Shown one piece after another: positions 13,248 to 25,897 of a stretch of 64,000 bases of DNA (position 1 is the stretch's first letter; every line of letters starts with the position of its first letter). Under the pieces are notes generated by a model. It did not search any database, was not told the DNA's origin, and was given only the letters and a program-made list of their open reading frames with translations. The DNA comes from Ficedula albicollis (lineage: Eukaryota; Chordata; Aves; Passeriformes; Muscicapidae), in the NCBI RefSeq assembly GCF_000247815.1, contig NC_021685.1:14561818-14625817 (forward strand). The letters are read 5' to 3'. A program made the translations under genes and the position numbers.

Positions 13248-14680
13248 ATTTCAGTATCAGCAGAAAACCATTGTTTTGTGACTTTATTTCAATAGCATTA
13301 TGTCTAATAAAAAAAACAGTACCTGTTTAAGACATTTTTCGGTAGGATTATGAAGTATTTGATTACAAACATCAACAAAAATACAGAAAACCCACACAAT
13401 TGAAAATCCCTTCCTAGTTTCCTTTCTCTAGTATCATTACAACTCAGTAGTTTCAGTCCCTTGAAGCTAATGTACACACTGTCTCCATTTTTGAGAGATA
13501 CCAAATTACTTTTTTTTCCCCCCAGTTTGATTCCTGAATGAATTCCTGAAAAACAATCTGTGTCACATTAATTTAAAACTGCCACATATTAACAGATTTC
13601 ATGTGCTACTCAGAATTTTTATCTCCTGGAATATCTAAGATCAACTTGTAACCCAAACTGAAAACCAAAGCACCTCAACCACTTCAAGAAATGTTGGTAT
13701 CATACCTAAGCCTATAAACCAAGAAGGGAAAGGAGTGGGATCCTGCCTATAACCACCTCTTGCCAGTGGCAGACAGAAATCTTCAAAGATTTATCCACTG
13801 TGTGAGATGGAGTTACCAGAGGAGTTCCTCAGAAACTGAATTCTCAGGTTTGGCTTGTTAAAGTTTGGGGCAGAATCTTGAATTCTATGCTGTAATTCAG
13901 CCCCTGCCCCTTGAAGGCAGTGCTGCTCACATAAACAGGCCAGGCCCACGGTTCCAGACACCTCTAGGTCCTCTCGATGAACTGTTTGCAGAAACTTGCT
14001 CAAGCATCTGCTTAGCTCTCATACAGCACCAGAAGACACACCACGATGAGCCAACCATCTCCCAGAAATCTGCATAATAATTTAACAGTGCAAATGTTTC
14101 CAAAGGGAAATATGTGTAGTATGACTAAAGTATTATGCAAATGTTGTTTTTACAGTGATTTAGCCCTGCCATAATATCTTATGCTGTTATACAAGCAGTG
14201 CATTAAGCCATGTCATTGCTGACAAAAGCAGGCAGGAGCTGGACCAGATATCCTGCAGCCTCAGCCTGAATGTATGGATGCCTTGGGGGCATGCTACCTA
14301 TTAATTTAAAATTCTAAAACTAATTATGTATGTCAGGGTGACCTCTTTCTAATCTACATTCATCACAGAACACAAGCCTTCTGTCTCTGTTGTTCCCATA
14401 ATAAAATAGCTGCTGATAGACTTCTATAATTGACTGTATCTGAAGTGGACTCCTACCATGGTGCTACATTCAAATTGTATGTAATCCCAGCTGAATAAAG
14501 ATAAGCAAAAATAATCCAGTTATCTCAAGTAATTAACTTCTAAGGTTACATAGTAACATTGGAAAAGATTATTACCCATGATCTTAAAAACAAAGCAAGA
14601 GACTACATAGAAGTCACATTCATTGCTGAGCTACGAAAAATTATTTGCAACATTTAAAAATGCATGTAGCATAATACAAA

Positions 14681-14729
14681 TTAATTTCTATTTATTTCTA
14701 TTTATTTTTATTTCTATTTTTCTATTTAT
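14681..14729. repeat. Imperfect TTTA/TTTC simple repeat
   Basis: An interrupted run of TTTATTTC-type units, all pyrimidine plus A on the plus strand. It is a degenerate tetranucleotide microsatellite. Confidence 0.8.
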
Positions 14730-17700
14730 CCCACAAACAGCTTGACATGTTCAAGACACACTTATGAAATACACACCTATAGGCCCCTCAATCTGACAGT
14801 GGAATTTTTAGAGATGCCTAAAAGGATTAAGTACCAAATGATCACTGATTTCTAAAGGAAACAATATCTAAATCTCATTGAATTTTCAAGAAAACAAAGG
14901 AGCAAGTATGGTAGAGCTTTCATCCTCTGCTGGACATCTACCCACACTGCAATAAAAAGCCAAAAAGAGGTGCTGTTGCCTTCTTCTCCAGCCTACCTTG
15001 GAGAATTCCTTGGTCACACTGCTTTAGGAGAAATCAGACTTACATGCCATTCATATGCCCAGCTTAGAACACTAACAAGATCAAATGCCAGCAGCCCCTT
15101 TTCCTTGGCACTGTGACTTCAGCGAGGATGGTGACTGAGGAAATTACAAATGACTTGGACATAGTTTAGACAGTGGTTCTGAGAGCTTTGAGCTCTGCAG
15201 ACCTGCTCACTTCTGGCAGCAGTCCCACAATCTCAAGCCAATAACAATCTTTACAGGATCGTGTTTCTTCTGAAGATCTTTTAACCCACAATAGCTGCAC
15301 TGTATTGCATGTGTGAACAGCAAAGTGAAAGATTATCATTAAAGGCAGAATGATTTCTGAAATATCCTGGCTCAACAAGCACATGGACTCCAAGGAGACC
15401 TCTAAGCTGCAGCAGAGGCAGAGGGACAGAATGCAATAAGCAATCAAAAAAGCAATGTCATAATTATAATGTGAGGAGACATAACAGATACATCTTTTTT
15501 GAAGCATGTTCAATTTCTAGTGGAGAGAAACAGAGAGCTTAGTGAGGCAAAAATTCATCCGTTTTTCCTCTTAGAAAGCAATTATGAGTACAGCTACACT
15601 ACAGAAAACTGGAATAACACATTAAAAGATGCAAACAAGATCCAGTTTAAAAGTCAAAAGTACATTTATACTTGGAAATTACTATTAACTCCTATTACCA
15701 GGAGTGCTTCACATGTCCTACAAATCACAAAAGCAGCAGTCTGTTCTGTATAAATGAGCTGCAATGAGGAAATGCATTAACTGATCTGTGTGATATTGTA
15801 CCATAAATATTTGATTTAATCAGTAACATTAATTTAACACTTAATCATCAGCTAAAAACATTAACATTTTTAAAAAGTAGGTCGGTGTGAGCTCCTATGA
15901 CACATATCTGAGTTGTGAGTGTAAAACAGCCACACACCTGAACCAAACCAAAGCTTTCACACTTCTGTGTGTATCTTATTTACCCAATCAACTCTGCTCT
16001 GCAGTAACATTACTCAGTTTCTCTCTTACTTGCAGCCTGATTTCCCCAATATTTATTTATGTTAATAATGAAATATTAAGAGTTCTTTTTTCACTGGAAT
16101 GCATTCATTTGCATTGTGGAATGGTCCATCAGAATCCATCTCCTCTGGAAAAGATGGACACTCTACTTTTAAATGCTTCATGCTTTTCTACAAGAGGCAC
16201 TTCAGACTAATGGGTTATTTGGCTCAAGTGAAATGTAGCTGGATGAAGTTGTATGGATCTTTCACAGAGCACACTACAACGTGTACCAGCCAGCTGTGGG
16301 GAACCCAGCTCACACCTGTGAAAGAACTCCCAGAGTCCTAAGGACCTATGTGTACCACTTCAGGTAACGATGAGAGGACTTTGACCTCACCTTCAATAGA
16401 TGCACACATGCACTTTCCAAATAAAGCTTTCTCCTGGATAAATTTTACACATGGGAGAACATGCACATGTCACCTGCTGTACTGCTGGTAGGATCCAAAC
16501 ACTACAGTGACAGCTGCAGTGTAAGGGTTAGGACAATAAAATCCACCACAGAGAACATCTTCCTATAGTCCTTAAAACCTGACAAAACACTGCTTTACAA
16601 CTGAGGTTACTTTTCCTGCAGTTTAGCTGCCTATTTTGCCATTTGAAATGTTACTCATTAACATTCTATGAAAACATGAACCCATTATGCTTACTGAAAA
16701 ACTCAAGTAAACTTCACTGAATGCAAAGCTGAGCTCCTGTAACAATACTACTATACATGGTACTAGTGAATCTGGGTTTACAAAATTCCCCACTGAGCTT
16801 CAGCAGAAAACATAAAAGACAACTTACTTTGCCAAAGTCTGGTATTATGCCCTCCCTGAAAGGAGGTTCTCAGTAGAAGTCACTTTTGATGTTTCATAGA
16901 TAGTGGTCTCTCCCAAATCAAAAAACATATCATTTCAGGAAACATTCACAAAATATCAAGTACTACAATAATTGAGAAAGTATTTCTTCAAAAGACCAGC
17001 CAGTTATCTAATGCTTTCTGTTAATATTCTTTGTGTTCTTACTATAGCTTATACAAAAGATAGCATTTCTTTGTGAGCTTGTAGTACTTTATTTTTTAGA
17101 CTTCCTGTGTGCAAAGTTACCCTTTTCTCAAGGAACAGTTTTACCTTCTTTGTGCGCCTGTTTGCTTGCAGCAGGGTGTGTGTATGTGTCCTGTGGTGAC
17201 TCTATGCTGCTGAATTGTATCCCCATTCATCTGTTCAGCCCAGAAATAAGTTTAGCACCTTTAACTAGATTTGAGAGTGAAGGGAGGAGAAGGAGAAGCA
17301 GTGGAATGTCTGAGGCCATTGTATCCAAAAATTATATATTTTAGATATATTTATATATATATGGGCTTCAGCTTTTCTTCTTACAGATGGTGCTGTCTGC
17401 ACCATGGACAGACAGCTTGAATTTGCTTTCTGGAGGAACCAATTCAGAGGTTTCCTCCCAAAGTTGTTCTCAACCAGGACAGTATGTGTATGTAAACTCC
17501 GTAAAAATTTCCAATTAGAACTACATATTTTAATTTCTTTCATTATTGACAAAAAACTTTTCTAAGGAAAGATGCAAGCAAATGGTATATTTGTCTGTCA
17601 GGAATTTTTGAAGTAATGGCTAAAGAGTAGAACCACTCAAATATTAAAGACCTTTAAGATGTGCAGCTCCAGAACTGAAGTTTTGTTCTCATAATTCAGA

Positions 17701-18717
17701 GCTTAGCTAGAAATCAAGAAGCTAAAATTCTGGACTGCAACATATTCACAAGTCACAAGAGACCCCCAATCTTCTGTCTGTGATTTGGCATCACTGTCCC
17801 TAACTGAAGCTCTCAAGCATTTTTTGATATACCAGGATCTGGTATATAAATAACCTTATTACAACAATAATAGGTTGGCTCCCTTCTTATGAACAACAGT
17901 TGTGAATATAAAATTCATTATTTGCCAACATTATTTACCCAACAGGAATATTGTTAGCACACAATAGTTTTATTTTATTAAGAACCTGCTTCTATGTTAG
18001 CAGTTCTGGTGTAATTTAAGTGATGTCCCCATTAGAGTGGTGAATTATCTTTTCACTAATACAGCAAGAAAGCCAGCAATATGAAAATTGCTTACTCATA
18101 ATCACCTAAGGTGATCTTTATTATTTACCATGCTATCTAGGGCTTAATTTTAACCTGTGTGTTGAGCAACCTGTGAAGCAGCAGCTTCCAGAGGTATCAC
18201 CATCCCAATGTTCCCTTAGTGGCTTTTATTATTCTTTTGTCAAGAGTTTTGAATTATTTTTTAACATTGCACAAAGCCCATTTTTTTTTCCAGGTTATGT
18301 CTCTATTTTACATGCACAGTGCTGCATTTAGGAAACCCCAAAGTGCTCCTATCTCTCATTGCAGGTAAGAGATTTAGGAATGAAAGTCACCTTGAAACTT
18401 GCTAGAATTTGAGGTCCCAAGTAATTTGAATTATTTTTACTTTGCTTTTTTTTCATTTCTTAATTAACAACATAACACTTAAGGATATGTCATGTCATGC
18501 AGACCACAAAAATTATTTCTCTTAGTTAAAATTTGCTCCTCTCATAATAGCAAGGGCTGAGTCACTGGTATTGGTTATATAATAATGAATTTTTAAATGA
18601 AAGAATAGAAACATCATTAGCAGAAAATAAATCATTTCCACGTGGTAAATATTTGGTGAAGACTTGTGAGGTCTAAAAACATAAGGAAAACTCTTCAGTG
18701 CATGTAAATGACTTTAG

Positions 18718-18740
18718 TTTTTTTTTTTTTTTTTTTTTTT
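18718..18740. repeat. T homopolymer of 23 bases
   Basis: An uninterrupted run of 23 T on the plus strand. On the minus strand it would be a poly(A) tract, but the upstream minus-strand sequence shows no recognisable retrocopied gene or SINE, so it is called only as a homopolymer. Confidence 0.9.
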
Positions 18741-20333
18741 AAACTGAACACATTTAGCATCTGTGCTCAGCACAGCATTCAATAAAGGGCCCCTGTTGGC
18801 AACCCAAGAGTCTCTCTTAACAGTAATTAACTTCCAATTCTCAGCTTTACATTTCAGCACTGTTCTGTCTAGGCATACCATGATATATGATAGCTCTGTA
18901 ATTCCCTTCCAAAACTGATCCCTCATTCCTTGCACAGAAACAGTCTTACAGTCTTGGGGCTGTGCAATGTGAGTACATGGAATTAACAAAATGAGCTCTT
19001 CACTGAATGTCTCTCCATCTCACAATACTTACATATCTTTTCAGCACATGTTTGTACATGCCAGGCTAGGCAATGGGCCTGACTCAGCAACCTTTCTTTA
19101 CTATAAAGAACAGGATTCTTTTGTCGATCTACTTTAAAACAAGAGACCGTATCAGCTCTGATAAGAATTTTCTCCCAGTTATCACTACACTTGGGGAAAG
19201 AGCATGGTAAGTCAGAATTTTATCATTCACTGCACGACAAGAAGGTACTTTCTGAATCTTTCAGAAGCTTGCTCTGGTTCAGGAAGGAAGTTTTTTATGT
19301 AGTCTATGGCAGTGACAACACCCATGCACCACAGACAGGACTAATCTGGACTTTACTGTATGCCCACCAGGCTATCCAGAGCTTCTTTGTTCTCAAAGTT
19401 TTCAGTTTTCTTCTATTATTCATCTTTTCTCACTAACATAATGCCCAATAACATATTAAATGAGATTTGCATTGACTTCCAAAGCAGTGAGAAGTGAAAA
19501 ATAAACATACTGAAATAATAAAGTGCCAAGCACCATGATCATGAGGCATTTATTTGCATTATATTGTACTTGAGAAGAGAGTCCTCATCAGAGAATGAAA
19601 CTTCTGAACAAACCTCCCTATGCAATTCATCTTTTGTGATTAGAATTAACTGCTGAGTCTATGCACTTATTTCTTCACAAATTCTTCACTTGCACTTTGT
19701 CCTGAAGTTCAAAGTTATATTTCTTGACACAAGCCATAAGAACATTCAGAAGTGGTTACAAAGCTGTGTCAGTCCCTTTATCCATCCCACTGATGATAAA
19801 TCAGCAAGCTGCAACTCACTTTCAAACTGTCACAAGAAGTTCCACTGCTGTTAAAGAATTTTCTATAGCACCTCTCTACAGCTCTGGCACCTCTTTTGTG
19901 CAAACTTCTTAACTAATTGAAGCTGGGAAGTGCATAACTACCTTTTTCTCCATTAGGAAGTGCCTGATGATTCCTGAAGAAATTATCGTTATGGCCCTTG
20001 ACAAAAAATAACAAAATGGGGATTTTCTTTTCCTTAGAATGGACATTTCTTTACAAGCTTTCATGTAACTTCATTTTGAACTCTTTTGAGTGGGAATCTT
20101 TTCATCTCCCAGAGGCAAAGACTCTTCCTGCCTTTTTTTTTTCTGTGTCAGAGGAAGGGCTTTTCTGCATGCCCACTTGTGGCAGTCAGGGATAACTCTG
20201 GGTTTGTCAGCGATGAGTGCACAGCACTGCAGAACAGAACAGCTAATCCTGGGTTATGACTGATCCAGCTCCATCAATAACTCACACCTCCTCTGTACAC
20301 ACAGAGCCAGTGCCATGCTCAGGGGATGTTTAT

Positions 20334-20436
20334 GGCTGTCTCACTGAAGACTGTGGACTGATGCTCAAAGTTCTGCTAAATTTGAGGGCTGTCTCACTGA
20401 AGACTGTGGACTGATGCTTAAAGTTCTGCTAAATTT
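20334..20436. repeat. Two-copy tandem duplication, about 53 bp unit
   Basis: Copy 1 is 20,334-20,386 and copy 2 is 20,387-20,436. Both start GGCTGTCTCACTGAAGACTG and end CTGCTAAATTT. The aligned part shows one C-to-T difference. Copy 1 has three extra bases (GAG) at the junction. Confidence 0.95.
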
Positions 20437-23400
20437 CAACTGTTTGGCAGAAACCAGTCTCATCCAAAATCTGACCTCACTTCTGCTCAGTCATCAATTT
20501 ATTCACTGTCAGTCAAAATAGTATCTCACAGAGATCACACTTTTCCAGGAACCGAGTGATGGGAAAGGACAGGTCACTGCTGATGCTGTAATAAATCTGC
20601 TGTTTATATGCTAAGAAGTTTCAGATGTGTTTTACAGTGACTTCCCAGGGAGCCGTGGATCATGTGGATTACACACAGACATACACAGGGAGCTGCTTTG
20701 CTACTGGGATTTTGTCATCTCAGCTTGACTTTGCATTCCAACCCTACAGTGTAGCTGTGCCTTTACACTGTAGAAGATGACACAAATAACATCTACTTTT
20801 ACACCTCACACTTTCCCAAATCAAAATAGCAGTACTCGGAAAAATTCAAAATCTTATGTCACTAGTAAGTTATACAGAGGATTTAGCACACATTGTAGGT
20901 AACCTGTACACTAATAAATTATACTACATACAATACTTCCTCAAGTTGCATATTCTACTGTAGGGTTTGGTGTGAAAGCTAGTTACCAATTTTTCCTTTC
21001 TTCCAAGAGAGAGTGAGCCTTTAAAAAATAATTTTATGACCTAATTTAAAATGGTTTGAGTATACTTACAAGTTGGCTGGCAGTAATTTTTTAAAAAATA
21101 TTTTATTCTTAAGATTTCCCCAAACAATTTATTTTTTCTTATAATCCACTATTTGTGATTCTGGGTCGAGCATTATAAATGCAGCAATAATCACACATTT
21201 GGTATAGCCTGCTCACACAATATAATGCAGGTAGAAGCACAGGAAAATAGGTCACTAGAGCTTACCCATGTGCAGCTGTCAAACCTTTTATTCATCTCAG
21301 TGTTTGGTGGTTTCTGGACAAATGCACTATGATTGAAATCCCATTGCAGAAGTAAAGCTTTCAAGGTGAAACAGTATTTCATTTTCATTATCATGGAAGA
21401 AAAGAAGAAGAAATGTCTGCGGTAGCAGAATACCACAGCAGTATGTTAAGACTGGCAATTGCAAGACAGTTAAGTGTAAACAGAATGGTGTTCATGGCTG
21501 TCTTTTCCTTTCCCCTGATCCCCATTTCTTTCCTTTTCTTTCTCTGCACTCTTCCAGTAAACAGAAGTTACAAACAAGGTATGCTGCACCAAAAAGGTGT
21601 GCTTTTGAGATATTATTCACAATATCACTGCCTTCTCTGGAAAAAAAAAAAAAAAAAGGCCACCACTTTGTCTCAGGCGCTTTACAAAGAAAGGCAGAAA
21701 AACGCAAAATAACCTTATTGTTATATATTAAGCAAAACAATATTTTTACATATTGAAGAACAAAATAGGAGCATTTTGTCTGGTGGTATAAATCAACTCT
21801 CTCCAGGAAGAAGGCTGCCCTCTGTCCTTAATCCTATGAATTTGTCACAACACCATCCCCAGTACTGCTTTACCAAACATGAAAAAAAGCAGCTGAGTCT
21901 CTAGTTGGACTCTCGTGCCAACCCCCTCTGTCCTTTCCCCTTGGGTTAGCAGGAGCCTCTGGAACTGCACTGCCAGGAAATACTTATTTCATTGCCAGAT
22001 CTACCCATCAGGGTTCTGTACTGCAGCAGTCAAACAAGTGAGTGTGGGGTGAAAACAACCAGCCAGTGCCAGCACTGCCCAGAGCAAAGGGGGGATGATC
22101 ATGGAGTGAATTGTGCAAATGATGTAGGCACCGAAGGAAGGTTTTTAATTACTTGCAAAGAAGATGGTAAGATATGACCATGGATGGAACAGCAGTCATT
22201 GTCATGCAAATTTTGGAAGCATAACCATCAGGAACAGAAGAGGAGGCAATGCAAAGGGCAACAGGTTGAGATGAAAATCCTTCCCAGGGATGATGACCCC
22301 ATCCAGCCCTAATGGGAACAGGTCAAGCACTACATAGGGCAGGCACAGCAAGCCTGTGCCAGCTGATGTCAGGATCACACAAAGATCCCCATTTCATTGA
22401 GCAGAAAAGAGTTTATTTAGTAGCACAGAGTGTGGCCTCGAGGATCTCTGACCAGAAGCTACCCTGGCCATCTGCAGTCAGACACAAGTGGATTTCTGGC
22501 ATTGACTTCCCTGCTCAGCAGCAAAAGAAGGGCTGTTGGCTCTACCAAAACAGCTTGAAAGAGGTCTGTAACCAAGGTGGTGCCCAGGGTCTTGCTCAGA
22601 GCCTCCTGGAACAAAGACCTGATTGCAGCTGGCTTATTTAGGTATTTTTAATTCACTTGCACTCAGCAGCATAATTTTTTTTCGACTGTCCTTGTCATGT
22701 CCCAATTTATTTTTACTCATTCTACTCATTGGGTGAGTTTGGCATTTCACCAGAGAGAGGAAGATAACAGCAACGAGGACAGTGCTGCACCAGCCTCAAT
22801 ACAGGGCTCTGTTCAAAATAGTGTGCAAAAGCCTGGCAGCATGTGAACTTGAAATATTCACTTAGGCAGCACTGAGTGCCCCCCACATTACATTTCCTGG
22901 CTGTAACCAACACTTTATGGCATTCAGATGTTTATTGCTATACAGGAAAAAGGAAAACCTAATTTTTATCCTTTCCATGAAACAGTGAGAGCTCTACAAT
23001 ATCACTGCACCATATTATTGATGGATAGAGATGAATTGCTGGTTGTTGCAACTAAACATTAGTGTTTCATTGATCTTTGAAACATAACATGATTAAAAAA
23101 ACAACAAACTGTATCTCCATGATATAACAAGCAGCCCTGTTTCTAGGAAAGTTTGTCTCTGACCTCTTGGTAAAGGGTAAGCCTAAAACATCTGCTGCAA
23201 GATAGACTTCAGAGAAATCTAATTAACACCATGTCCAGGAATGATGAGAGCAAATGTATCCTGGATAAAGTCACCGACAGGATATCACTTTGTTATGCCA
23301 ATATAATTTTAGCTTGGAAAAAAAAAAAGATTTGGAAAAAGTCTTCATTGAAAAGAGGTCATATAATATTAAAATAACAAATTATGGCAAAGGAAGAAGA

Positions 23401-25417
23401 GAAACACATCTCACATAAGAAAAGCCAGAACTGCACAAGAGAAAAAGAAGCTGAGGGGAACAATCCCATCCTCACTTACACTGGACCTTGCAACTGTGAA
23501 GGTCAATATGTTAAAAATGGCTGCAGGCATTCTAGTGAACAGAGCAGTGCCCTGAGCTGTTACAAATGTTTTAGAGCCTGCTGAAGGTGTTGACTGTAAT
23601 TAAAGCCCAAATAATGGCCTCAAAATACTGAATGCTGAGATCAGTGTCCTTTCTGCTTGCATTCAGCAGCAAACCAGCAGCTTGGAATCTGAATGGCTCC
23701 ATTGATAAATTCCCTGCAATCTACAATCAACTCCTCTGTCACCTAAACAAGAAGGAATGCAGCTCTTTTAGGTATGGCCTATGTTTTACAGTGATTTTCA
23801 CTTAATTGATTGGCATTGCCCAAATCTATTTCATTGCCTCCCCAAAGGACTGAAATCACAGAGGGAGATCAACAAAAATTATCAAGTTCATCAGGTTTAG
23901 AACTGTTTCTCAGCATCTGTGTTGCCTTTCTTCACAATGACCTTTCATTGATAGCTTTTCAGAATCATTTTCAGAATGACTGAAGAGAAGGAATGGCAGC
24001 CAGGTTTGCTCTAAGTTTTTTTGATAGGTGTCTGAAAGATTAATGTTTTGATTAAAAGAACCTTGATTGAATTTTCTGAAAGAAAATTGTTCATAAGCAC
24101 ACTTATTTTTGGATCCCAGGTTGGTTTTCTTGCTTGCAGAGACACTGTATATAGAGGGAAAGAAGAGAACAGAGACACTAAACCGAGGCAGTGCTCAAGC
24201 CTGTCATGGTTAAATGCTAGGTGGCAGCACGAAACAGATTGTCAGGCTCAGGCTCCATGTTCATTTTTGTGCCAATCTGGAGAACAGTTTTCCTCTTTGA
24301 TCAGAGTTCACAGGTTCCCATAAATATCTGGTGACTTCATTGTACTGTCCACTAAATATTTCACTGGTGACAGGTCACGTTTCAGGAATGAAAACAGATA
24401 CGACACAGATCGCGAGTAACACGCTCGTTCATTTTGACTTAAAATTAAAAAATTGTCACCCTAGTGTTATTAAATGGTTCCAAGGAGATTTATTTTTTTC
24501 AGGGTTCTTTTTGGGTTTTTGTTTTGTTTTTTTTAAGTGGAGAATGCATTAGAGCAATCTTTTGATCACGTATTATTGGAGTAAGTAGAGTCTAGTGGGT
24601 AGAGCAGAAGCTGGCAAAGAGGCTTCCTGAATTTTACTTTCAAGCTAAACCATTGATCTCTATGTTGCTTTTGGCAAGTCACTTTTTGTGTTAGACTTGA
24701 TCTAAGCATAATACACTGTAAATAATGCAGGTGTGCTGAAGTCTATTTAATCTCTGTAGATCATATTGCAGGATTGAAGCAAAGCAGAGACCCAAGCACC
24801 CCTGTGGTGGGAGGGATATACAATCCCAACTGGAATAGAAAACCCAGTAATGTCTTTATTAAGGTTTCAAGGGTCAGTTTCAAAACAAGCAATCTGCAAC
24901 TATCACTCACATGCTACATGCATCTCCTTGAAGTTTTTATATTAAAATGCTCCCTTCAGCCACTGACAAAATGACACATTCTGTTAAGTGCTAATACTAA
25001 GGGCAACAGGACTTTTTTTTTTTTTTTAATTTTTCCATCAAGTTCAATCCTGAATAGCTCCTTTATGTTATGGTTTTGCATTCACTTTGAACAGAGAAAT
25101 ATGACACTATGCAGTTCAAGATAGTGAGGAAGTAAATTTTTGATACAGAAATTTGAATAGTTCTACAATTGCTATTTAGCTTTCATTTTAGCATCCTGAA
25201 ATGGGATGGAAGCAGACATCCTATCTCCAGCATCCCATAATTGCTAAAAAATGGAGTCAGAAGGCTATTTTCAGTTGGTAATTTCTATGTTGCTTATGTG
25301 TAATAGCAGTAGAAAAAGAAGAGATTAAGTTATCCATCATTGGAAGAATTCCTCATGTTCATCAAACAGGAAGAAAGAAGCTTTTGAGATGTTAAATCAA
25401 ATACAGACATTGCCAAA
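20437..25417. other. Non-genic sequence
   Basis: No gene recognised. The region holds A/T homopolymers near 21,641 and 25,012, a slightly GC-richer stretch at about 21,900-22,640, and a compact CpG cluster at 24,378-24,427. Open frames, including a 109-codon one at 22,312-22,641, match nothing recognisable. Confidence 0.6.
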
Positions 25418-25587
25418 GAGGAAGGAAGCCAAGTATTGGTCAAATACACACAGGTAGACAAAGGAAGCAAGTATGCTGGAGAGCTCTGAAATGAGTAAAA
25501 GAGGAAGGAAGCCAAGTATTGGTCAAATAAATACACACAGGTAGACAAAGGAAACAAGTATGCTGGAGAGCTCTGAAATGAGTCAAA
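25418..25587. repeat. Two-copy tandem duplication, 83-87 bp, purine-rich
   Basis: Copy 1 is 25,418-25,500 and copy 2 is about 25,501-25,587. Both begin GAGGAAGGAAGCCAAGTATT and continue to CTCTGAAATGAGT. Copy 2 has a 4-bp insertion (AATA) and a G-to-A change. The minus-strand open frames here repeat the same peptide block twice for this reason and are not genes. Confidence 0.94.
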
Positions 25588-25755
25588 AAACTTGGATTTG
25601 CTGTAAAAGAAATCCAGGCTAAGAAGGTATTAAAGAAGGGATGCAGGGTGAAAAAATGCAGAGAAAAAGGAAAACGTGGGGACAAATAAGTCTTGACTAA
25701 AGGAAGAGAACAGGGAGCAGATACAATTTTAAGCCAGAAGCAAATGCTGAAAAAG

Positions 25756-25897
25756 AGGGTTGACAACAGTGTGTAAAATAAGTAGAGATTTAAAAAAGAA
25801 GAAAGACGAGTAAAATAAAATACATAGGGTTGACAACAGTGTGTAAAATAAGTAGAGAGATTAAAAAAAGAAGAAAGATGAGTAAAATAAAATACAT
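25756..25897. repeat. Two-copy tandem duplication, 70-72 bp, purine-rich
   Basis: Copy 1 is 25,756-25,825 and copy 2 is 25,826-25,897. Both start AGGGTTGACAACAGTGTG and end AAAATAAAATACAT. They differ by a small indel in the GAGATT region and one C/T change. It lies only about 170 bp from the preceding duplication, in the same purine-rich tract. Confidence 0.94.

Larger units (their letters stand above)
8025..20333. other. Long non-genic stretch
   Basis: About 12 kb with no recognisable gene. The longest open frame in the window, 9,621-10,043 on the plus strand, starts with TTG; its first ATG is at 9,669. It matches nothing I recognise. A GC-richer patch at about 11,290-11,550 lacks CpGs. 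Simple repeats at 14,681-14,729 and 18,718-18,740 and one exon-like frame near 13,040-13,247 are listed separately. A short AT dinucleotide-rich tract lies at about 17,330-17,362. Confidence 0.65.

Noticed and set aside
18718..18989. Poly(T) as the poly(A) tail of a minus-strand retrocopy
   Set aside because: The adjoining minus-strand sequence matches no recognisable gene or SINE, and no target-site duplication was found.
25330..25766. Minus-strand frames with repeated Phe/Leu/Ser/Thr blocks
   Set aside because: They are translations of the purine-rich tandem duplications and so reflect composition, not a repeat protein.
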